From: a virus
DNA: 28,979 nucleotides
IMG/VR virus record: IMGVR_UViG_3300027902_000025
Span: 1 to 28,979 of that record
Direction: 5' to 3' (one strand)
The notes below the pieces were generated by a model. The model saw nothing but the letters and a program-made list of their open reading frames with translations, did not search any database and was not told the DNA's origin. Numbering within the stretch: position 1 is the stretch's first letter; each line of letters opens with the position of its first letter. The translations under genes and the position numbers were made by a program. Below are positions 7,028 through 15,039 of this stretch, in pieces.

Positions 7028-8041
7028 ATGCTACTTTTGGAGTACATTCACTGGCTTGAGCGCAACCAGGCAGCCGAAAAGACGATAAAAAACTATTCGA
7101 ACAAGGTACGCATCTTCGTTGAATGGCTGGAACCGCAGAATATCGGCGTGCCCGAAGTGCACCCAGATCTCGTGTTCACGTTTCACAATCATCTGATGAT
7201 CGATCGAAAACAGAAGCCTGCAACCAGGACGACGTATCTGCGGGCGCTGCGAAGTTATGGAGATTTCCTGATCACGCAGGCGATATTCAAAGAAAACCCT
7301 TTCCGAGCGGTGGCCATGCCGAAGATCCACAAGGTGCCCCCGGACCAGCTCGATGAGGAAGAGATAGCCAAGATCATGAATGCGGCGTTCGAGAAAAAAA
7401 ACGAAAAGGGCATGCGGGACCTGGCGATCATCGCGGTTCTCGCCGGCACAGCCTGCAGAGTGAGCGCGTTGATCGGGATGAAAATCACGGACTTTAGGCC
7501 CACGGTAGAAACGGTTCCGGAGAACTGTCAGCATTGCGGGCAATACATCACGTCCGGAAGACTCGCCGGCCGCGGCAAGAAGGTGAAGATGACGATGGTG
7601 CGGATCCGCGAGAAGGGCGGGAAAGAATGGGACGTGATTGTACCGGAGAAGGCAGCGTTTTATTTACAGCAGTATTTGAGCGCCAGAAAAATTGGAGTTA
7701 ATTCAGACATTGTGTTCCCGACCGTGCGCAACAAAGAGGTCAGGGCGATCAGCAGGCATGGTGTGCTCACCATGGTGAAGGTCCTGTCCAGGAAGGCCGG
7801 GCTTACAAGGAAGATATCGCCGCATTCATTCAGGCATGCAGCCATTACCTGGTGGCTGGATATCGGCATCGATCCTGAAGTAGTGCAGCGATGGGTCGGA
7901 CATCGAGCGTTGTCACAGACGATGGAGTATCGCAATAAATCAATCCGATCGTTTGTCTGGAGCGGAATTGCGATGGATCGGAACCTGTTAAATCATGTGC
8001 ATACGCCGATGGACATCATATTTAAAAAGATGAATGGATAG
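7028..8041 (+). CDS. int: Tyrosine recombinase / phage integrase
   Basis: The 337-residue protein has an N-terminal SAM-like core-binding domain (about residues 1-95) and a catalytic domain. The catalytic residues are visible: Arg144 in TACRVSAL, Lys196 in REKGGK, His266 and Arg269 in PHSFRH, His292 in RWVGH and the nucleophile Tyr301 in TMEYRN. A short insertion after the first catalytic Arg carries CQHC (167-170), a possible zinc knuckle that ordinary Xer-type recombinases lack. The ATG is preceded by AGGA at 7021-7024. It would perform site-specific integration and excision, or dimer resolution. Its placement directly after the iteron block fits an attP-int arrangement. A remnant of a related gene lies at 8633-8776. 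Confidence 0.9.
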   Translation: MLLLEYIHWLERNQAAEKTIKNYSNKVRIFVEWLEPQNIGVPEVHPDLVFTFHNHLMIDRKQKPATRTTYLRALRSYGDFLITQAIFKENPFRAVAMPKIHKVPPDQLDEEEIAKIMNAAFEKKNEKGMRDLAIIAVLAGTACRVSALIGMKITDFRPTVETVPENCQHCGQYITSGRLAGRGKKVKMTMVRIREKGGKEWDVIVPEKAAFYLQQYLSARKIGVNSDIVFPTVRNKEVRAISRHGVLTMVKVLSRKAGLTRKISPHSFRHAAITWWLDIGIDPEVVQRWVGHRALSQTMEYRNKSIRSFVWSGIAMDRNLLNHVHTPMDIIFKKMNG

Positions 8042-8058
8042 GGCTGCGTGCGTACTCT

Positions 8059-8289
8059 GTGGGTTGGAAGGTCGAAAATAATCCTATCGACCAAATAAAC
8101 CTTGACCTTGGATTCCTCGAGGCTATGATTGATCTTTTTGATCGAATGAGCATTACAGTTGGAGAAATTGATATTAAGAGTAACACGGTGGCTTCGATGT
8201 GCTTTGAAGCAAATCATAAGTTGGAAAGCATCCGGAAGCAGTTGGATAAAATTAATAACTCGCCAGCTGCATTTTCCGGTCGCCGCTAA
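8059..8289 (+). CDS. Small hypothetical protein (GTG start)
   Basis: This reading frame gives a 76-residue helical protein with coherent amphipathic stretches, including LGFLEAMIDLFDRM and ANHKLESIRKQLDK. I do not recognise it. The proposed GTG start lacks an obvious ribosome binding site, and translation might start at the ATG at 8125 instead. It lies in the 0.6-kb segment between the intact integrase and the remnant of a second one, so it may be cargo brought in by recombination. Confidence 0.4.
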   Translation: MGWKVENNPIDQINLDLGFLEAMIDLFDRMSITVGEIDIKSNTVASMCFEANHKLESIRKQLDKINNSPAAFSGRR

Positions 8290-8392
8290 AGGCAGTAAAA
8301 GGACCAACACCGCCGTGAGGGACGATGCTCTTTTGTCTCTCTCGACGGTTGTAATTATCATTAACAATAAATGTGTTTCATTCGGAGGACAT

Positions 8393-8623
8393 ATGGCCAT
8401 AATCGGCGATGAGCATGATAATTCCGATCAGAAAGGCGAGCATGGATATTTCGTTGTGGATAGGGCGCGTACTCCAGAAAAATACCGGCAGACAATTTAT
8501 CTATTTATGGATATGAAACAGATGCGGGAACTTCTCGAGCATTTATCGGCACAAGTAATGAAACCAGGGCCGCATGATACGGTGACACCACGTCTATTAA
8601 AAATCTTTACGGGGATGAGCTAA
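8393..8623 (+). CDS. Small hypothetical protein
   Basis: The start at 8393 is chosen because GGAGG (8384-8388) lies at proper distance; the frame is open further upstream but that part does not look like protein. The 76-residue product begins MAIIGDEHDNSDQKGEHGYF and contains DRARTPEKYRQTIYLFMDMKQMRELLEHLSAQV, a strand followed by an amphipathic helix. No motif or signal peptide is recognised. It belongs with the preceding gene to the segment between the two integrase C-termini. Confidence 0.55.
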   Translation: MAIIGDEHDNSDQKGEHGYFVVDRARTPEKYRQTIYLFMDMKQMRELLEHLSAQVMKPGPHDTVTPRLLKIFTGMS

Positions 8624-8632
8624 AGGCCATGA

Positions 8633-8776
8633 ATGCTTTTTACCAATTCACAGACTATGGAGTATCGAAACAAATCTATTCGAGCGTTCGCGTATAGCGG
8701 GATTGCCATGGACCGAAATCTATTAGAGCACATACATACTCCGATGGATATGCTCTTCAATAAGATGTGTCAATAG
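8633..8776 (+). pseudogene. 3' remnant of a second tyrosine recombinase
   Basis: Reading from 8648 gives SQTMEYRNKSIR, then SGIAMDRNLL, HTPMD and the stop at 8774-8776. This aligns without gaps to the last 42 residues of the integrase at 7028-8041, including the catalytic tyrosine, with about 32 of 42 residues identical. The DNA differs at many third codon positions, so it is a remnant of a diverged relative and not a fresh duplication. Nothing upstream in this frame resembles the rest of an integrase. The ATG at 8633 could start a 47-residue peptide, but it is more likely a dead fragment. Confidence 0.85.
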
Positions 8777-8852
8777 AATTTCTCAGCGTATTCGGTGGTT
8801 TAGTTAGTTATTCATAAAGTTATTAGTCTTGTTTATTCATCTGTTCATGCGC

Positions 8853-8861
8853 TTATCAACA
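8853..8861 (+). promoter_or_regulatory. Single DnaA-box-like site
   Basis: TTATCAACA differs by one base from the DnaA consensus TTATCCACA. It lies inside a small inverted repeat (CTTAT at 8852-8856, ATAAG at 8866-8870). A lone copy may be chance. Confidence 0.25.
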
Positions 8862-8901
8862 GTAAATAAGTTTTGAATCCTTGATCAAATACGATAGAGT
8901 A

Positions 8902-8928
8902 TTGAATTATAAAAGTAAAAGTTATAGA
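8902..8928 (+). promoter_or_regulatory. Candidate promoter for the Mor-type regulator
   Basis: TTGAAT (8902-8907) and TATAGA (8923-8928) resemble -35 and -10 boxes, but their spacing of 15 bases is short. They lie in the A+T-rich part of the 273-base gap between the integrase remnant and the regulator gene. A short GGGTACCCCC / GGGGGGTGGG dyad follows at about 8968-8995 and could be an operator or an mRNA hairpin. Confidence 0.3.
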
Positions 8929-9049
8929 CAAAGGGGAACGGTTGTGTATCTATGAGAAATTGCAAAGGGTACCCCCTCTTCACCTGGGGGGTGGGTTCGT
9001 TTGTAAGTTGGGTATGTTTAGGTTTGAATTGAGTTTTTAGAGGGCAGGG

Positions 9050-9391
9050 ATGGGTCGAGAAGATGATGGGTTGCGGATTGATACCTGGGCTGAGATTGAA
9101 GAACTGATTGCCCGCGAGGCCGAGAATAAGTTCGCGGCGCAGATGCTCGATGTCGATCGTGCCCGTTCATATGCTCTTGAATTTGCCGCGACCACCGTCC
9201 GCACGATCTGTTCGATCCTCGGAGGGCAAACCGTTTATGTTCCATATCTCGCGCGGCACCATCGTGAAGAACGAGATAGGCAGATTTGCATGAACTTTCA
9301 CGGCGTGTGTAAGGACTCGGCGCGCGAGGTCGGGTTATCGGTCAGGCAGACCCGCAGAATCGTGGGGAAAAAAGTGACATCTTCATCTTAA
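9050..9391 (+). CDS. Mor/C-family transcription activator
   Basis: The 113-residue protein ends with GGQTVYVPYLARHHREERDRQI, then an ARE-x-GLSVRQTRRIVG helix-turn-helix. This is the layout of the Mor/C activators of phage Mu: an N-terminal dimerisation region, a GGxxxYxP beta strand that inserts into the DNA minor groove, and a C-terminal HTH. In Mu, Mor switches on middle transcription and C the late genes. Here it stands alone between the integration and terminase modules, so it most likely activates the assembly genes downstream. A GAGGG-like ribosome binding site precedes the ATG. Confidence 0.85.
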   Translation: MGREDDGLRIDTWAEIEELIAREAENKFAAQMLDVDRARSYALEFAATTVRTICSILGGQTVYVPYLARHHREERDRQICMNFHGVCKDSAREVGLSVRQTRRIVGKKVTSSS

Positions 9392-9417
9392 AATGTCCTC
9401 GACAATTTGATATTAGT

Positions 9418-9456
9418 ACGCCATCAGCTTAATCAGGCTGGTGGCGTTTTTGTTTT
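9418..9456 (+). terminator. Rho-independent terminator after the Mor-type gene
   Basis: ACGCCATCAGC (9418-9428) pairs with GCTGGTGGCGT (9437-9447), allowing one mismatch in an 11-base stem, and is followed by TTTTTGTTTT. It separates the regulator from the terminase genes, so those either have their own promoter or depend on read-through. Confidence 0.85.
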
Positions 9457-9480
9457 CGCCGCCAGCCGCAACGAGGTGCG

Positions 9481-10419
9481 GTGGCCGAGACAAAGCCCGT
9501 TATCCCCCTGAAGCGCTCTCAATTCGTCTGTCCGAAATGCCCCGGGCAGGATGGACAGAGCGCTTTTTTCTTTTTCGCGGCCCTGGAGCAGATGCGGCAA
9601 AACGACACGGGAGAGTATGTGGCCGACTGCCCGGAGTGCGGCGTTGAATGCGCGGAACTCTGGTACATGGCGAATGTGCGGAATTGGCAGGGCAAGCAGG
9701 CTGGTCCCGTTACCGAAGCCGGGAAGAACAAGGTCCGCGGGAATGCATTCCGTACCGGCTCGTCTTATTTCTCCGGCGCTATCCCCAAAACACTTCCGCC
9801 GGCGAAACCCGGAAAGTATCCCGAATGCGATGACTGCCAGGACCTCGATGAATGTACGCAGTCAGTAGCCGACGCCATGGGGACCTGCCGTTCTATTTTC
9901 TGTCACCGAAGAACGGAAATTTATACAAAATATCGTGAAGCTCACATATCCGGCGACCCTGAATCGTTGCGCCTGACTGCCGCGGAGGTCCACGCGCGCA
10001 TGCATATGGTGTTGAACTCCTGCTTCAAGGCCATCTTTGACAACGGCGTGTTCATCGAGAGCCTGATAGTGTCCGACGGCAGGGTCGTGAAAATGAAGGA
10101 CTATAAAGGCAACGACGTCAACCTTCTCGAGAAGAAGATCAACCCCGCGATCAATGAATCGATCAAGATCCTCGAGAAGATGGGCTTCTCACTCGCCGAC
10201 TGGACGCTGACGCCGAAGAGCAAGGAAGCCAAGGCTGCCCTCGAGGGTTATCTCGTTGGCCGCGCAACAGAGAAGGGCCAGACCATGGATGAGTTCCTCG
10301 CAAAACACAATGCCGACATGAAGGCGTTCCATTCGGCCCTCGCGCGCGGCAACGAGCTGGTAAAGAACGATCCGATGTTGATCGAAGCACTTCAGGAGGA
10401 GAAAGAACCCGGTGCATGA
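9481..10419 (+). CDS. Terminase small subunit-like protein with zinc finger
   Basis: The gene starts with GTG (9481) after GAGGTG. Cysteine pairs at the N-terminus (CPKC and CPEC), a second group (CDDC, then CTQS and CRSIFC) and a basic C-terminal part with long helices suggest a nucleic-acid-binding protein of 312 residues. Its position directly upstream of the large terminase, overlapping it by four bases (ATGA), is the main reason to call it the DNA-recognition subunit of the packaging motor. It is longer than most small terminases, and the zinc-binding N-terminus is unusual. No direct match to a named small-terminase family is claimed. Confidence 0.6.
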   Translation: MAETKPVIPLKRSQFVCPKCPGQDGQSAFFFFAALEQMRQNDTGEYVADCPECGVECAELWYMANVRNWQGKQAGPVTEAGKNKVRGNAFRTGSSYFSGAIPKTLPPAKPGKYPECDDCQDLDECTQSVADAMGTCRSIFCHRRTEIYTKYREAHISGDPESLRLTAAEVHARMHMVLNSCFKAIFDNGVFIESLIVSDGRVVKMKDYKGNDVNLLEKKINPAINESIKILEKMGFSLADWTLTPKSKEAKAALEGYLVGRATEKGQTMDEFLAKHNADMKAFHSALARGNELVKNDPMLIEALQEEKEPGA

Positions 10420-12011
10420 CGCGCGCAACGATACCCGACATACAGGTCCGCAACCGGGCCGAGGAAGAGATACAGCGCGATGCCGCGTCGGACCTCCTGT
10501 GGCTGAAGCACGTTTGCAATATCACCGCGCGGCCGCAACAGCTCATGTACATGGCGCAGATGGACGAACATCCGTTCATCTCGATCGTGGCCATGCAACG
10601 GACCGGGAAATCGAAGGCCGCCCAGTTCAAAAATTGCAAGTGGGCCGCGTGCAATCCGAAAGAGGACCTTCGCTATTTCGCGCCCACGGTCTACCAGGCG
10701 CGGAAAAACCTCAAAGAGACCATCGATTTGATCCTGCAATCCCCGATCCTGCTCGCATATATCGAGACGCGGCTCGGCCGGCGCCAGATCTCGGCCACGA
10801 ATTTCTCATTTTTAAACGGATCGAACGGCGAGGCCTTTGGGCAGGACTCGAAACTGGACGGCGTGAACGCGACGATCGAGCACCTGGACGAGTTCGACGA
10901 CATGGACCTCGAGATCGTCAAGAACCGCATCTGGCCGCGCGGCTCCGGTCAGAACGAGAACGGCCAGCCCACGCGCGTGGAGATCACCGGGACCATCCAG
11001 GAAGAACAGGGGAACCTTCACGCTATTTCTTTGGACCCGAGTTTTTTCAAGCCGCCGATGTTCACGATCTACCACGCGCGCGAGGCGGGGTTGATCGACC
11101 AGGCTTTTTTCACTCTTCTACAGGAACAGCTCACGCCGGACGAGTGGCTGCGGATCGCGCTCTGCATGTACAAAGGCGGCCGGCAGTTCTTTCCGCAGAA
11201 GGCGCTGCGCAAAATGCAGATCAAGGGAGCGGAGATGCTGTGCTCGGTTGTAGATCCGGAACTCGGCAAGGAATACAAGACCGAGGGAGAAATATCCTTC
11301 GGTCTGGACATGGGGGCCCAGGGTACGCAATCCACGAGCTCAAAATATTCTCTCGCGGTGACGGAACAGGTCGGCCTCTGGAAGCGGTGGATATTCGGCA
11401 GGGAATGGGCCCCGACCACGGACCCGAAGATCATCAAGCGGGACGTGATCGAGCTTTGGTCATACTTCCGTCCGATCGGTGGGTTCGGGGACGCCTTCGA
11501 CGCGAACATCATCGCGGACATCAACGACAAACTGTACGAGCAAGGGCTCACGAGCTATTCGCGGCAACGCGAGGGCACGGAAGAAAACACCCAGGCCAAC
11601 TGGGACAAGTGGCCGCTGCAACCGATACGATTCACCGGCTATCAGAAGCACTGGATGCTCAAAACGCTCCGGGACGACATCATCGAATCGCGTTTTTATG
11701 CGCCGATGCTGGACGTGGAAGCGGACGATCGCTGGGACCCATCGAAAGCAAAAAATTACCTGGACCCGGCTATTGGAGAAAAGGCGCTCATCAAATTCCT
11801 GGTGCAATGCAAAAACATGCGGGCCGAGCGCGCGCCCGGGGGCCAGTATTATCTCTACAGCATGATCAAGCCGCGGCTGGGTGACGACAACGTGGACAGC
11901 GCGGCCATGGCGAACGCCTTCCTGACGACCGGGAAGGGAAGCATAGGCGGGCCGATCGAGCATGTAAGCAGCGGGAAGAAGTTGGAGACAGCAGAAAAAA
12001 TGATCTGGTAG
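10416..12011 (+). CDS. terL: Terminase large subunit
   Basis: This is the packaging motor ATPase and headful or cos nuclease. Walker A is MQRTGKS at residues 60-66, and Walker B with the catalytic glutamate is HLDEFDD (Asp158, Glu159). The RNase H-like nuclease domain shows its acidic residues in FGLDMG (Asp298), GDAFDANI (Asp359, Asp362) and the late GDDNVDS block near residue 490. A length of 531 residues is normal. The ATGA overlap with the upstream gene couples the two subunits. The motor docks on the portal encoded at 12591. Confidence 0.9.
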   Translation: MTRATIPDIQVRNRAEEEIQRDAASDLLWLKHVCNITARPQQLMYMAQMDEHPFISIVAMQRTGKSKAAQFKNCKWAACNPKEDLRYFAPTVYQARKNLKETIDLILQSPILLAYIETRLGRRQISATNFSFLNGSNGEAFGQDSKLDGVNATIEHLDEFDDMDLEIVKNRIWPRGSGQNENGQPTRVEITGTIQEEQGNLHAISLDPSFFKPPMFTIYHAREAGLIDQAFFTLLQEQLTPDEWLRIALCMYKGGRQFFPQKALRKMQIKGAEMLCSVVDPELGKEYKTEGEISFGLDMGAQGTQSTSSKYSLAVTEQVGLWKRWIFGREWAPTTDPKIIKRDVIELWSYFRPIGGFGDAFDANIIADINDKLYEQGLTSYSRQREGTEENTQANWDKWPLQPIRFTGYQKHWMLKTLRDDIIESRFYAPMLDVEADDRWDPSKAKNYLDPAIGEKALIKFLVQCKNMRAERAPGGQYYLYSMIKPRLGDDNVDSAAMANAFLTTGKGSIGGPIEHVSSGKKLETAEKMIW

Positions 12012-12023
12012 CAGGAGGGGCTT

Positions 12024-12590
12024 ATGAAACATGGTGAAATAATCACGGTAACCCTTGTGCCCGGAGAAACACTTGCGATCACGACGGACGTTTCGGCAAC
12101 AGCTTCGGTGATCAGATTGCCCGATACGCCCGGGGGCGCGTCGCCGGGGATTATTTATGCGGTCCCCGCAAGCACGACAAAGAGGATCGGTCCCTTTGGG
12201 ATCCAAACGAGATATTCAATCACCGCATCCAACGGCACGGTGACCTATTCGACGGGCAGGATCGAGTCCGGGCAGAACAGCACGGGCAGCATCATAAAAA
12301 TCGCCACGACAAACGGTACCACACCCGTTCTGGTATTCGATGCCGCGGGGGCCCCCGCGGCATATACCATCAAGTCGATCGAAGTCATCGCCCTGGATCC
12401 TACCGCCGGGAATATTATCGCGAAAAACGCCGGCAGTACCGTTACAACGATTGCGAAAGGCACCACGGCAGGAGTCCCGACCGGAATGTCCTCACTCAGC
12501 AATACTGCGATAGCAGCGGGCGCATCGCTGACCGTTGAAAGTTCATCCGCCGGCAATGCCACGATCATAATCATTCTTGATCCGGCATAA
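12024..12590 (+). CDS. Beta-rich virion-associated protein
   Basis: A good AGGAGGGG ribosome binding site precedes the ATG. The 188-residue product is rich in Thr, Ala, Gly, Ile and Val and poor in charged residues, with repeated strand-like stretches such as ITVTLVPGETLAITTD and SLTVESSSAGNATIIIIL. The N-terminal half resembles the all-beta domains of phage surface proteins. It sits between terminase and portal, where some phages place head decoration or fibre proteins. No specific family is recognised. Confidence 0.5.
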   Translation: MKHGEIITVTLVPGETLAITTDVSATASVIRLPDTPGGASPGIIYAVPASTTKRIGPFGIQTRYSITASNGTVTYSTGRIESGQNSTGSIIKIATTNGTTPVLVFDAAGAPAAYTIKSIEVIALDPTAGNIIAKNAGSTVTTIAKGTTAGVPTGMSSLSNTAIAAGASLTVESSSAGNATIIIILDPA

Positions 12591-15038
12591 GTGGGTGGGA
12601 GCCAGAATTTGGTAAAGGCAAAAAAGAAGATGATGGTTGCTACCACAAAAATGGCAGAGACCAAAACCAAGCGCACGCCGCCCAAACCCGGCGCCGAGGT
12701 TGCCGCCGTCCTTAATCCCCTGAACCCCTTCGCGAACTGGACCGGCAGGTTCGAATGGCTCCGCGCATACAACCCCGATGAACTCGTGCGGGACAAAGGC
12801 CGCGGACTCAAGATCTACCAGGAGATGACGCGCGAACCTTTTGTAAAAGCATCATTGCAGCAAAAGGTCACATCCTTATTGGCCGTACCCTGGGATGTAA
12901 AGCCGGCGTCCGCTGACGCGGACCACCTTATCCATGCCGACTTTGTCAAGTGGAACCTGAAAAATCTTCGGGGCGGGTTTGCACGCGATATCTGGGAAAT
13001 GTGCGACGCCCTGGTCACCGGGTTTTCCCTGCTCGAAAAAGTATGGGACATCGTGCCGGACGGGACCTATGCGGACAAGGTGCAACTCGTCGCGCTCAAA
13101 TCGAAAGACCCGTTTTATTTCGGGTTCGATTTCGACGAATTCATGAACCTGAAACCGAACGGCGTGGTCATGGCGTTTGCCGCGAACGGGGCCACGAACA
13201 TCCCGCTGCCGTCGGAAAAATTCTTTATTTTCTCATTCCTCAAAAAATACGAGAATCTCTACGGTCAGAGCGATCTGCGCGCCGCGTATCGAGCGTATTG
13301 GATCAAAGACACGGCGTGGAAGCTCCGCGCGATCTACATGGAGCGCTTCAGCGGGAACACGCTGAAAGGAAAATATCCACGCAACAACAACCAGGCCCTG
13401 AACAAGCAGGCGCTGCTCGATATTTTCAAATCCTGGCAACTCGAGACCGGCGTGGCCATCCCCGACGACATGGAAATAGAAGTCATGCAGGTGGCCACGT
13501 CCTCGGATTCCGAATATGCCCGGGCCATGGCGGACTGCAACAAGGACATAGCCGTCGGGATTCTTGGAGAATCGCTCACACTCGATGAAGGCCGCAAGAC
13601 CGGCGCCCGGAACATGGGCGAGATCCACAAACAGGTTGTGGAGCTCTTCATTCAATTCCTCGACATGGTCCTGACCGCGGACATCAACGAGCAAATTATC
13701 CGGGACATTGTTGACTATAATTTCCCCGGCGTGACGGACTATCCGGAATTTTATTGGTACTCGCGCGAGGATTACGATCCGCTCACGTTCGGCCAGGCAA
13801 TTGCCTCCTGGCAGACCGCAGGGGTAGAGGTGTCAAAATCCTGGTTCTATGAAAAGACCCGGATGCGCCTGCCGAATGGGCCCGATGATATTTTGAAACC
13901 GATGGCCGCTTCAGCGCCATCACCAGGAGGAGCGTTCGGAGCTAAAAGTCCGGAGTTGGGAGCTAAACCAACAGCAACGGACGCATCATCTCAGGCACAG
14001 CAATCGACTAAACTCGCGGAACCGGCGCCGCAGGATTCAAAATTAAAAATTCAAGATTCAAAGGGCGGATATTTTCGTGATCTCTCGAAATGGGAAACAT
14101 TCGCCGAGATCCCGAAGGTGGACAATCGCCTAAAGATGCTCGAGGACAAAGCCATTGCCTTGTCGCAGCCGGCGTACGACCAGATTTTTAAAAATATCCT
14201 GTCGCAGATAGAGAAAAAGGACGTCCTCGCATCCAAAGATTTTGCGGCGGCCGCGAAGATCGCCGTGAATCCGTCGTTGCTCAAGGGCGTTATTTTCCGC
14301 ACTATCCTGACCGCGAATATGCTCGGTCGCGCTGACGGAGTGATCGCCGCACAGAACCAGGGGTTCAATTTCGGGAAGATACAGAAGTTCGCGGAGATAG
14401 GGTTCGACTGGTCGCTTATGGACGGACCATTCACTCCGGAAGACGCGGCGAAATTTTTCTCCGGCAAGGTGCCGATGACCAAGGATGAATACGACGCGCT
14501 GGTCCAGCAATTAATGGACCAGGCATTCTATGTCGCCGGCCTGGACAAGACATCCATTGAACGAGATGTGCAGACGTTACTGACCGACGCGCTGAACAAC
14601 GGCATGTCGCTCGATACGTTCAAATTCAAGCTGAACGAGCTCCAGGTAAAATACGTAGAACCGGTTTATGAACGTGCGGGAGTAGGCCAGGCCTCGGCCG
14701 ATGACACGGTGCTCGACTATCACGCCGAGACCGTGTTCCGCACGAACTTGATGAGCGCCTACAACGAGGGCCGCGCGGCTCTGTATGACGATCCTGATGT
14801 GAAAGAATTTTTCCCGGCATACGAGTATACGGCGATCCTGGACGGCAGGACCACGGAGATATGCTCCGAGCTCGACGGCATGGTCCGCCTGGCTGATGAC
14901 CCGGCATGGGACAAGTTCTGGCCGCCGAACCATTTCAACTGCCGCAGCACGGTGATCCCGATCAATAAATATGATTTTACGCAGGACATGATCACCGACG
15001 TTCCAAACGTCGCACCCCAGGAAGGGTTTGGAGGATAA
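12591..15038 (+). CDS. Portal (Mu gp29/DUF935-type) fused to MuF head morphogenesis domain
   Basis: Residues about 50-430 match the Mu gp29-like portal family: KIYQEMTREPFVKASLQQK near the start, then GFSLLEKVWD, a YGQSDLRAAYRAYWIK helix and GESLTLDEGRKTGARN. After a variable linker (about 440-490), the C-terminus carries a MuF (Mu gpF) domain with AETVFRTNLMSAYNEGR, DGRTTEIC, LDG and PPNHFNCRS. In Mu these are separate genes, F being a minor head protein; portal-MuF fusions are known in other phages. The start is uncertain: GTG at 12591 abuts the upstream stop, TTG at 12609 has a GGGAG site at the right distance, and ATG at 12630 is a third option. Confidence 0.88.
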   Translation: MGGSQNLVKAKKKMMVATTKMAETKTKRTPPKPGAEVAAVLNPLNPFANWTGRFEWLRAYNPDELVRDKGRGLKIYQEMTREPFVKASLQQKVTSLLAVPWDVKPASADADHLIHADFVKWNLKNLRGGFARDIWEMCDALVTGFSLLEKVWDIVPDGTYADKVQLVALKSKDPFYFGFDFDEFMNLKPNGVVMAFAANGATNIPLPSEKFFIFSFLKKYENLYGQSDLRAAYRAYWIKDTAWKLRAIYMERFSGNTLKGKYPRNNNQALNKQALLDIFKSWQLETGVAIPDDMEIEVMQVATSSDSEYARAMADCNKDIAVGILGESLTLDEGRKTGARNMGEIHKQVVELFIQFLDMVLTADINEQIIRDIVDYNFPGVTDYPEFYWYSREDYDPLTFGQAIASWQTAGVEVSKSWFYEKTRMRLPNGPDDILKPMAASAPSPGGAFGAKSPELGAKPTATDASSQAQQSTKLAEPAPQDSKLKIQDSKGGYFRDLSKWETFAEIPKVDNRLKMLEDKAIALSQPAYDQIFKNILSQIEKKDVLASKDFAAAAKIAVNPSLLKGVIFRTILTANMLGRADGVIAAQNQGFNFGKIQKFAEIGFDWSLMDGPFTPEDAAKFFSGKVPMTKDEYDALVQQLMDQAFYVAGLDKTSIERDVQTLLTDALNNGMSLDTFKFKLNELQVKYVEPVYERAGVGQASADDTVLDYHAETVFRTNLMSAYNEGRAALYDDPDVKEFFPAYEYTAILDGRTTEICSELDGMVRLADDPAWDKFWPPNHFNCRSTVIPINKYDFTQDMITDVPNVAPQEGFGG

Positions 15039-15039
15039 C

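Noticed and set aside
8159-8392. N-terminal extension of the small gene at 8393
   Set aside because: It overlaps the gene at 8059 in another frame and looks non-coding; the strong GGAGG site is just before 8393.
8777-9049. tRNA or other structured RNA gene in the gap
   Set aside because: No cloverleaf or known RNA pattern could be read; only promoter-like and short dyad sequences are visible.
10412-11884. Open frame of 490 codons on the plus strand inside the large terminase
   Set aside because: Its product is rich in Arg, Gly, His and Pro with no motif, typical of an off-frame reading of a G+C-rich gene; the Walker and nuclease motifs lie in the other frame.
15028-15039. TTG start for the protease-scaffold gene at 15028
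   Set aside because: The GGAGG at 15030-15034 is the ribosome binding site for ATG 15040 and would overlap the coding start.
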